From: Lachnospiraceae bacterium
GTDB lineage: Bacteria; Bacillota; Clostridia; Lachnospirales; Lachnospiraceae
NCBI GenBank assembly: GCA_017453065.1
Contig: JAFTKW010000011.1
Span: 62,001 to 126,000, forward strand
Direction of reading: 5' to 3'
DNA: 64,000 nt
Below, piece after piece: positions 44,111-51,421 of this stretch (position 1 is its first letter; every line of letters starts with the position of its first letter). A program made the translations under genes and the position numbers. Under the pieces are notes generated by a model that worked only from the letters and a program-made list of their open reading frames with translations, was not told the DNA's origin and searched no databases.

Positions 44111-44165
44111 TTTGTCACCTCTCGATAAGTGAAGTATAGCCCATTTACGGAAAGTAGTAAAGCAA

Positions 44166-44200
44166 AAAAGGACAGGTACAACTTGGTACCTGTCCTTCCT
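44166..44200 (-). terminator. Terminator of the foldase-like gene
   Basis: An 11- to 12-bp stem (AGGACAGGTAC / GGTACCTGTCCT) is followed on the minus strand by TTTTTTGC. Confidence 0.9.
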
Positions 44201-44231
44201 TTTATATTTCTCTTTGATGTGAGTGAGAGTA

Positions 44232-45740
44232 TTATTCCGCCTCAGTACTCTCTGCTTCAGCAGATGCCTGAGCAGCTTCCTCTTTCGCAAGATTCTCCTC
44301 GTAGGTAAGCTTGCCTTTCACGTCAACCACTTCGATTGCTTCTGTCAAAGCTGCCATATAGTCACTCATATCTGCACTGCGGAGAATATAGTCAATGTCA
44401 ACCTTCCACTCTTCGTTGCCCTGCTCTACAAAATAGAGAGCATAGTAGTAGCCGTCAGAACCTTTAGCTGTAAACATATCTCCGTATGCTCTTTCGCCAA
44501 GAAGCCAGTCTCCAATCTCCTCGCTAAGTGCAGAAGCTGTGATGTTCTCATAGAGGCCACCATCCTGGTTAGTGTAGGTATCTTCGCTGTATTTCTCAAC
44601 CAATGCGATAAATGCATCCTCTGTTGCACCGTTAGCCTTAAACTCTTCTTCGATTGCTGCAGACTGATCTGCTGTAGTCATGATGACACGAGCGGTTACA
44701 GCCTTGGTTTCATCCAGATAACGGTCTGTGAAACTAAGAACATAGTAGCAGTGGTTGGTGTTGTCTTCGATTACAGTGGTATCGCCTGCTTTTCTTTCTG
44801 CATCAAACAGCCAATCACTGTAATAGTAAGAAGCGCCGGAAAGTTTTACGTTTTCCTGTACTTCGCCGTCTGCCTCAACAAAAAGAAGCTGTTTGTCTGC
44901 TTCTTCCTTGGCTGCTGCCATCGCTTCTGCAATCTGCTCCTCTGTTGGATCTGCTACAGTTGCATTGCCTTCTTCATCTACAGTGCTTTCGCCCTGAGGA
45001 ATTTCAGCTTCTACTGTAATCAGCTTAAAGTCTACGCTGTCATAGCTGTCTTTGTTTTCATTGTAGTACTCTGTGATTTCGTCCTCTGTCACTTCCTGGG
45101 AAGCAGATACATGCTCATAGTATGCAGATGCATAGTAGGACTCCTCCAAATATGGAGTGATAGTCTTTACAGTCGCGTATTTACCGAAAGTAGTGCTAAT
45201 GTAATTCTTAAGAGTTACACCTGCAGATGTTGCAGATTCCTCCAGCATCTGGATGTGTGCCTCTACCTCAGCTGTGGTGTCATGTTCAAATCCCTTTGCT
45301 TTGCCTTCTGCTACAAGTGCTTTGGTCTGCATAATGTTGGTGATAGCTGCCTGCTGGAAATAATCATCCCAAGTGGTGTACTCACCGTACATCTGCTGAT
45401 CAAGTGCTACCGTTGTATCCAGTCCAAGGTAGGACAAAAGGTAGCTGTTCTGGTTTACAAAATTGATAAATCCGAAATTGTAATAATAGTCGAATTCCAC
45501 CTGTGTGATTTCCTGGCCATCCACTGTTGCATAAGTAGATGTGGTTGCAACATGCTTGCTAATTGGGAAATAAGCAATAACTGCTACAACAAGCAATACA
45601 ACCACCGCAGTTGTAATCTTGCTGGTCAGTGCCTCCTTCTTAGCACGTGCTGCTTCTTCTTTTCTTCTCTGAACCTTTTTATCATAGCTAGTCATAACCT
45701 TGCCTGAGGTTTCGGTTACAGTATTCTTCTTGTCTGACAT
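44232..45740 (-). CDS. Membrane-anchored SurA/PrsA-like foldase
   Basis: A 502-residue protein with a basic cytoplasmic N-terminus, one membrane segment (about 43-62) and a large outside part. The N-terminal chaperone part (VDGQEITQVEFDYYYN onwards) is like SurA/PrsA; a parvulin-like region follows around 330-460 (RVIMTTAD, then LVEKYSEDTYTNQDGGLYENI). The end is Ala/Glu-rich. It should help exported proteins fold. It is not a lipoprotein, unlike classical PrsA. It stands alone with its own terminator. Confidence 0.82.
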   Translation of the reverse strand: MSDKKNTVTETSGKVMTSYDKKVQRRKEEAARAKKEALTSKITTAVVVLLVVAVIAYFPISKHVATTSTYATVDGQEITQVEFDYYYNFGFINFVNQNSYLLSYLGLDTTVALDQQMYGEYTTWDDYFQQAAITNIMQTKALVAEGKAKGFEHDTTAEVEAHIQMLEESATSAGVTLKNYISTTFGKYATVKTITPYLEESYYASAYYEHVSASQEVTEDEITEYYNENKDSYDSVDFKLITVEAEIPQGESTVDEEGNATVADPTEEQIAEAMAAAKEEADKQLLFVEADGEVQENVKLSGASYYYSDWLFDAERKAGDTTVIEDNTNHCYYVLSFTDRYLDETKAVTARVIMTTADQSAAIEEEFKANGATEDAFIALVEKYSEDTYTNQDGGLYENITASALSEEIGDWLLGERAYGDMFTAKGSDGYYYALYFVEQGNEEWKVDIDYILRSADMSDYMAALTEAIEVVDVKGKLTYEENLAKEEAAQASAEAESTEAE

Positions 45741-45839
45741 TTCTAGGTACTCCTTTTCTTTTAGTCATGCTCGTCTATTATAATCGAAAAAAATAGGCTT
45801 GTGTAGTATTTCACTTTTCATTTCATGAATTTTTCACAA

Positions 45840-47513
45840 TTAGACCAGTCTTTTCTCCAATTTATCCACCATATCCTTGATACAGCCGTCCTCAAAAGGA
45901 CTTACCAAACCAACCTGTGGAATCATGTTGGTAAAGAAATCGCTCGCAGAAAGCTTACACAATGTCAAATAGCTCTCCCATGCCTTTTTGTAATCTTCGT
46001 CCATCATTACCTTATATTCCATTGCACAAGTCTGCGCGATGCAGTAGTCAATATAGTAGAAAGGCATGTCATAGATGTGCAGCTGTTTCTGCCAAAAGCC
46101 ACCCTCTTCAAATCTCTTGTAGCCTGTGTAGTCAACGTGAGGTCTGTATTCCTTTTCCAATTTCGCCCACGCAGCATTTCTCTCATCTGGTGTCATCTCT
46201 GGATTTGCATATACAATGTGCTGGAACTCGTCAACCATGCATCCGTAAGGAATAAATGCTACCGCATCCTCAAGATGCATAGATCTGTAGTCATCTGCTC
46301 TGTCACCGAAGAATAGTTCCATCCATTTTTCTGCAAAGAATTCCATGGACATGGAATGAATTTCTGCCGTTTCCATGGTGATATCTGCATGCTCCTGAAT
46401 AGGATCCTGACCGGAAAGGTATCCCTGGAATGCATGGCCACACTCATGTGTGATAACATCCACGTCTCCACTGGTTCCATTAAAGTTTGCAAAGATGAAT
46501 GGTGCATGGTACAAAGGCAGATAAGTCATATAACCGCCAGCCTTTTTGGTCTTTCTTCCAAGTACATCAAAAAGTTCGCCTTCCATCATGAAGTCAAAGA
46601 ACTCTTTTGTTTCAGCAGAAAGCTCAGAGTACATCTTCTGACCGTTTGCCATGATTTCTTCTGGGGTACCGATAGGAGTAGGGTTGCCCTGTGGGAAATA
46701 AACGCCTCCGTCAATGCAGGAAAGCTTCTCAAGACCAAGTCTTTGCCTTCTGCGCTCATGAAGCTTTGTTGCGAAAGGAACAAAGTACTTCTTAATCTGG
46801 TTTCTGAAGTTTTCTACTTCTGCCTGGCCATAGCAGTTGCGACCCATACGATAGTATCCAAGTTCTACATAGTTTTCGTAGCCCAACATCTGTGCCTGTT
46901 TGGTGCGATTCTTTACGAGCTTGTCGTAAAGTTCATCTAACTTTTCTGCATTTTCCTCGAAGAATGCATTATTCTTAGCCCATGCTTTGGCACGGATTTC
47001 TCTGTCTGGACTTTCCAAGTAAGGACGCAGCAAGGAGAGATTAAGGGTATCTCCTTCCCACTCAATCTTTGCGCTGGCAATAAGATTGTCGTACTCAGAT
47101 GTAAGAGCATTTTCTTCCTGCTGAAGAGGAATCAGCTTCTCATCATTGGCTTTCAAACTAAGTTCCATATTCTTGAAAGCAACTGGTCCAATCACACTTA
47201 CCAAATAGTCTCTAAAAGGAGACTCATACATAGCTCTTTCATATTCCACCACCAAATTATAAAAGATTGGTGTCTGCTCATCATAAAAGTCTTTTTCTTT
47301 GTTGTAAAACTCATCTGTTGTGTCCACGTTCTGACGAATGTAGGCGATAGTAGACATGGTGTTTACTTCGTTCATCAGTTCATAATATTTTTTGTGAATC
47401 TCAAACTGCTCCTCGCCAGACGTAGCCGCTTTAAACTGCTCTGTCAGTTCCTTGATGCGCGCACAAGCCTTCTCCATATCCACTCTTTCGTAAGGCATTT
47501 CTGTAAATTTCAT
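45840..47513 (-). CDS. M3 family oligoendopeptidase
   Basis: A 557-residue cytoplasmic zinc peptidase (PepF/thimet type). The zinc site ITHECGHAFQGYLS (about 380) gives HExxH, and the third ligand Glu follows in TMETAEIHSMSMEFF. It degrades short peptides. No signal peptide. The gene lies alone, after the peptide or amino-acid ABC operon and separated from it by a structured repeat. Confidence 0.95.
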   Translation of the reverse strand: MKFTEMPYERVDMEKACARIKELTEQFKAATSGEEQFEIHKKYYELMNEVNTMSTIAYIRQNVDTTDEFYNKEKDFYDEQTPIFYNLVVEYERAMYESPFRDYLVSVIGPVAFKNMELSLKANDEKLIPLQQEENALTSEYDNLIASAKIEWEGDTLNLSLLRPYLESPDREIRAKAWAKNNAFFEENAEKLDELYDKLVKNRTKQAQMLGYENYVELGYYRMGRNCYGQAEVENFRNQIKKYFVPFATKLHERRRQRLGLEKLSCIDGGVYFPQGNPTPIGTPEEIMANGQKMYSELSAETKEFFDFMMEGELFDVLGRKTKKAGGYMTYLPLYHAPFIFANFNGTSGDVDVITHECGHAFQGYLSGQDPIQEHADITMETAEIHSMSMEFFAEKWMELFFGDRADDYRSMHLEDAVAFIPYGCMVDEFQHIVYANPEMTPDERNAAWAKLEKEYRPHVDYTGYKRFEEGGFWQKQLHIYDMPFYYIDYCIAQTCAMEYKVMMDEDYKKAWESYLTLCKLSASDFFTNMIPQVGLVSPFEDGCIKDMVDKLEKRLV

Positions 47514-47545
47514 TGTTTTTCCTCCCTATATCTATTCCACAGAGA

Positions 47546-47635
47546 CGAGATACGCTCTGCGAATCTCGCTCTGATGAGCGGTCGACGAATGTCATTTCAT
47601 GCAAGCATGAAGGCGCTCGCCTCGTCGCCATCACA
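47546..47635. repeat. Hairpin-rich element before the M3 peptidase gene
   Basis: It contains hairpins at 47546-47568, 47568-47579 and 47596-47611 and the 17-mer shared with 8479 at 47619-47635. Read on the minus strand the order (GTGATGGCGACGAGG, hairpin, TCGACCGC, then a GCGAGAT hairpin) resembles the units at 1-201. Confidence 0.55.
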
Positions 47636-47640
47636 TAAAT

Positions 47641-47660
47641 GCGCCTACAAAAATAGGCGC
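47641..47660 (-). terminator. Terminator after the ABC operon
   Basis: An 8-bp GC-rich stem (GCGCCTA / TAGGCGC) followed on the minus strand by ATTTATG, seven bases after the binding-protein gene. Confidence 0.7.
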
Positions 47661-47667
47661 ATTCATA

Positions 47668-48471
47668 CTACTCTGCTGCTGTAATATCACTTCCGAAATA
47701 CTTGATAGAAATCTCTGCCAGCTCACCAGATGCTCTCAACTCTTCAATCGCCTTGTTCACCGCTTCCAAAAAGCTTGCACTGTCTTCACCCTTACGAACA
47801 GGGATGGAAACATGAGATGCTTCCTCAGTAAGTGCTACAATCTTTAAGTTTACATCTGGATGTACTCTCAAATAGTCATAGTAAGATACTTCTGCATTGA
47901 GTGTTGCATCTACTCTGCCAGAAACCACCAGTTCCAAAGTCTGATCCAAAGAATCCACGCCCACGGCGGATGCTCCGTAACTCTCTGCCAAAAGCATATA
48001 GGTACTAGCAATACTGTTTGCCGTGGACTTACCATTTAAATCTTCAAAGGTTTTGATATCTTCATTGTCTCCCTTTACGATCAAAGCTGTACGGATGTAT
48101 CCGTATGGAACAGAAAAATCGTACTTTTCGCCTCTCTCCTCTGTAATCTCCACACCGTTGGCTGCAATATCATATCTTTCAGAATCAATTCCTGCAAAAA
48201 TACCGTCCCACTCGGTCTCCACAAAGGTTGCTTTTACGCCAAGCTTTTCAGCAATCTTAGTTGCCACCTCAACATCAAAGCCTACCAGCTGGTCATTTTC
48301 ATCATGATAGGTCCATGGAGCCCATGTTCCCTCAGTTGCAATTACCAATTCGCCCTTTGCCTGGATGCGCGCTAGCAAATCACCTTCTGCCACATCTTTT
48401 TTTCCGCAACCAGCCAAGGCGCAAATTATACTAAGTACCAATGTCAGTGCTAAAACTTTCTTTCCCTTCAT
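47668..48471 (-). CDS. Amino-acid ABC transporter substrate-binding lipoprotein
   Basis: A 267-residue lipoprotein (lipobox LAGC, Cys about 22) of the family 3 solute-binding type: LVIATEGTWAPWTYHDENDQLVGFDVEVATKIAEKLG near the N-terminus. It should deliver a polar amino acid, perhaps cystine, to the permease encoded upstream. Gene order is permease, ATPase, binding protein. Confidence 0.92.
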   Translation of the reverse strand: MKGKKVLALTLVLSIICALAGCGKKDVAEGDLLARIQAKGELVIATEGTWAPWTYHDENDQLVGFDVEVATKIAEKLGVKATFVETEWDGIFAGIDSERYDIAANGVEITEERGEKYDFSVPYGYIRTALIVKGDNEDIKTFEDLNGKSTANSIASTYMLLAESYGASAVGVDSLDQTLELVVSGRVDATLNAEVSYYDYLRVHPDVNLKIVALTEEASHVSIPVRKGEDSASFLEAVNKAIEELRASGELAEISIKYFGSDITAAE

Positions 48472-48516
48472 TATTTCAGTTGTCCTTTCCTTATTTCTTT
48501 GTTCTATTTCTTTTCT

Positions 48517-49263
48517 TTATTGATTCTCCGTCTCACTTATAGAGCGCACAAAAGATTTCGCACGCTCTGTCTTAGGAGCATCGAAAAATTCTCTCGTGGG
48601 AGCCGCCTCAATCACCACACCATGCTCCATAAATACTACCTTGGAGGATACATTCTTGGCAAACCCAATTTCATGAGTTACCACCAGCATGGTCATCCCT
48701 TCATTTGCCAGATCTCTCATAACAGAGAGCACTTCTCCAATCAGCTCTGGGTCTAGAGCTGAAGTAGGTTCGTCAAAGAAGATGATTTCCGGGTTGGTTG
48801 CCAAAGCCCTTGCTATAGCAACTCTCTGCTGCTGTCCACCAGATAGCTGATATGGATAATAATCATATTTGTCTGCAAGCCCTACTTTATCTAGGGCTTT
48901 CTTTCCAATCTCTACAGCTTCTTTCTTCGGAACTTTCCTAGCAACTACAAGTCCTTCTGTTACATTCTGCAGTGCAGTCTTGTTCTGAAAAAGATTGTAG
49001 TTCTGGAACACAAAGGCTGTCTTTTTGCGCAGTCTTGCCATATCCTTTTTGGAAATGTGATTCATCTGGAACTCCTCGCCGTCAAAGACCATAGTTCCTT
49101 GATCCGCTTTTTCCAGAAAGTTGATACAACGAAGTAGTGTGGTCTTTCCTGAACCACTTGGTCCAAGGATAGCAACCACATCGCCTTTTTCCACACGAAG
49201 GCTTACACCCTTTAATACTTCTAAACTTTCAAATTGTTTGGTAACATCTCTTACTTCTAACAT
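48517..49263 (-). CDS. Amino-acid ABC transporter ATPase
   Basis: A 248-residue ATPase of the polar amino-acid type: Walker A GPSGSGKT (34-41), Q-loop FVFQNYNLF, signature LSGGQQQRVAIARAL, Walker B IIFFDEPTSALD and switch His in VTHEIGFA. It pairs with the permease 15 nt upstream. Confidence 0.97.
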   Translation of the reverse strand: MLEVRDVTKQFESLEVLKGVSLRVEKGDVVAILGPSGSGKTTLLRCINFLEKADQGTMVFDGEEFQMNHISKKDMARLRKKTAFVFQNYNLFQNKTALQNVTEGLVVARKVPKKEAVEIGKKALDKVGLADKYDYYPYQLSGGQQQRVAIARALATNPEIIFFDEPTSALDPELIGEVLSVMRDLANEGMTMLVVTHEIGFAKNVSSKVVFMEHGVVIEAAPTREFFDAPKTERAKSFVRSISETENQ

Positions 49264-49278
49264 GATTAACCCTCACCG

Positions 49279-49953
49279 CTATTGCTTCACGCCACTGTAT
49301 GCGTTCAACTTCTTTTCTCCGATGCGCTGTAGCTTCGTCAGTACCGTGGAGAACAAAAGGTAAATCAAACCAACCTCGATGTAAAGAGCCAAAGGCTCGT
49401 AGGTTCTCGCCACAATTCGCTGAGTAGCCATAAACATTTCCGTCACGGTAATGTTGGCCGCCAGAGATGTCTCCTTCACCATGCCAATCAGGGAGTTGGA
49501 CAATGGTGGAAAGGCAATTCGAAAGGCCTGTGGCAAAACGATACGTCTCATAATCTGCAGGTAAGACATACCTACGCAGTAGCCAGCTTCAATCTGTCCC
49601 TTTGGCACAGATTCCAAAGAGGCTCTCATAGTTTCTGCTGCATACGCTCCTTCGTTGATGGCAAATACCAGCACCGCAGATGGAAACGGATCAATCATGA
49701 TTCCAACGCTTGGAAGTCCATAAAAAACCACATACAACTGAACCAGAATTGGGGTTCCTCTGACTACCCACACATAAAATCTGGCGATATGCTTCAGTAT
49801 CTTGATATCTGCATATTGGACCATAGCAGTTACCACTGCGATGACCAGCGCCAATGCAAACGATATGGCCGTCAAGGGAATGGTCATGGTAAGTCCTGGC
49901 AGCAGAATCTTCCAAAAGGAATCTACTAAAATTTCAATGACTCTTTCGCTCAT
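49279..49953 (-). CDS. Amino-acid ABC transporter permease
   Basis: A 224-residue inner-membrane subunit with about five helices of the HisM/GlnP type. The EAA loop is EAGYCVGMSYLQIMRRIVLPQAFRIAFPPLSN. It follows the polytopic gene at 49993 by 39 nt without a terminator, so transcription from the surface-polymer operon may continue into it. Confidence 0.95.
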   Translation of the reverse strand: MSERVIEILVDSFWKILLPGLTMTIPLTAISFALALVIAVVTAMVQYADIKILKHIARFYVWVVRGTPILVQLYVVFYGLPSVGIMIDPFPSAVLVFAINEGAYAAETMRASLESVPKGQIEAGYCVGMSYLQIMRRIVLPQAFRIAFPPLSNSLIGMVKETSLAANITVTEMFMATQRIVARTYEPLALYIEVGLIYLLFSTVLTKLQRIGEKKLNAYSGVKQ

Positions 49954-49992
49954 GTAAATCTTCCTTACTAAATTAAATACGCTTTACATTGA

Positions 49993-51399
49993 CTAGATTA
50001 GAATCAGCCAAAATGCTCCTAATATCAAAGGCATACACAAAACATATGCAAAGATACTCAGTCTATGATCCAATGCAAGTTCGTAACTCTTTTCTTTCTT
50101 GTAATAATTACAGTACATCAGCAGTATAGCACTTGCAAATGCTATGGCTGCTACCATCCAAAGTGCCCATGCTGGAACACTTTGTTCTATATACACTGCC
50201 AGGTTTCGGCAGGTGTAAAATCCATATCTGTCGCTTCCAAAATAATCGCATATCTGTGTTATCCAAGAATTCTTCAACACAAAAAGCGTATTCATATTGT
50301 TTTCCACGCCCACGGTCAAATTCCAAAAGGCTCTACAATAAGTTAGCAGGGTCAGCAAAAACAGATTCATGTTTTGCATGGTACTGTTTAAAACCACCGC
50401 TGTAATCAAGAATGGAACATAAATAAATGTTCTGTAGAAATAATTGTCCATCAGAAAAGAGATAATCATCACAATGGCAGTGACGATGTACAATAGTTCT
50501 CTACCCTCAAAAGACTTTCTTGTATATGCAAAGAACAATACCAGGATACACAGGACGATGCTAACCGGCACTAGACCCATGGTAGTCTGCACATTTGAAA
50601 CCGGGAACATTTGCTCCACTACTCGTTCTAAGGAATAGCCACCCTTCATGATTTGATAAATCTCATCATTTCTATATGCAAATTCAAATAGCATGAGAGG
50701 AATAAACAAGCACCCTTCATACAACGCAATCTTGATGACACTCTTTTCCTTATACAAAATTAATGCGGTTACTGGCAAAATCATAATCGGGCAAAAGCTC
50801 ACAGACACTACACACAGCAAATATGCCCATTTCCATTTGTCACATAGCATGAAATAAACCGCCAGTAGCAGGCAAAATACATATGCCACTTCATCCTGAC
50901 CAGTATACTCCGCAGAAATCAGAATTTCTGGTGCGGCCAAAATCAGCAACATTGAAGCCCAGTTTTGTCTGCCTAGTTTCTTGCAGATGAGGTAAGAAAC
51001 ATAAGCCATTCCCACATGAAATCCCATAAAGTAAAGCTTTGACCACAATATACAATATGGATTGCCTATTACTGTTAGGTCAAACAAATTCACTATCACC
51101 CACATTGGGAAATTCCAAATACTGAGTGGAATCAGCCAGAGATAATTTCCCTGACAATATTGGTGCATTACCCCATGGAGGTTCAAGCTGGTGTAGGAGT
51201 AAAAATCCTTTAGTCCTAAATCATTGTCGAAGATTACATCCCAGATATTGAGACTCCAAGCCGTCAAAGAATCCAGATCCTTGAATTCAAACATCAGCCA
51301 CATAGCAGTAATGGTAAACGCCGCTATGCCAAAGCATAAAAATTTGAATAGATCTTTTTCTCTTATCCATGCAATAATGCTTTTTCTCTCTTTGCTCAC
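49993..51399 (-). CDS. Polytopic membrane protein, possibly GT-C-like
   Basis: A 468-residue protein with about eleven membrane segments and no motif I can name. The first outside loop contains acidic residues (SLNIWDVIFDNDLGLKDFYSY), and GQDEVAY follows in a later loop, which is compatible with a GT-C glycosyltransferase fold. It is the last of four closely spaced genes (22 nt after the YidC fusion) and may provide the sugar or lipid step of that system. The function is inferred from context only. Confidence 0.5.
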   Translation of the reverse strand: MSKERKSIIAWIREKDLFKFLCFGIAAFTITAMWLMFEFKDLDSLTAWSLNIWDVIFDNDLGLKDFYSYTSLNLHGVMHQYCQGNYLWLIPLSIWNFPMWVIVNLFDLTVIGNPYCILWSKLYFMGFHVGMAYVSYLICKKLGRQNWASMLLILAAPEILISAEYTGQDEVAYVFCLLLAVYFMLCDKWKWAYLLCVVSVSFCPIMILPVTALILYKEKSVIKIALYEGCLFIPLMLFEFAYRNDEIYQIMKGGYSLERVVEQMFPVSNVQTTMGLVPVSIVLCILVLFFAYTRKSFEGRELLYIVTAIVMIISFLMDNYFYRTFIYVPFLITAVVLNSTMQNMNLFLLTLLTYCRAFWNLTVGVENNMNTLFVLKNSWITQICDYFGSDRYGFYTCRNLAVYIEQSVPAWALWMVAAIAFASAILLMYCNYYKKEKSYELALDHRLSIFAYVLCMPLILGAFWLILI

Positions 51400-51421
51400 A
51401 AGTTGTCCTCCTCAAAGGATT

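Noticed and set aside
44111-44290. 60 extra N-terminal codons for the HtrA-like protein
   Set aside because: They run across the terminator of the neighbouring gene; the ATG at 44110 has a strong GAGAGG site and is followed by a normal membrane-protein N-terminus.
44223-45707. Open frame of 494 codons on the plus strand opposite the foldase-like gene
   Set aside because: Antisense shadow; composition is extremely rich in Cys, Phe and Leu and no domain is recognisable.
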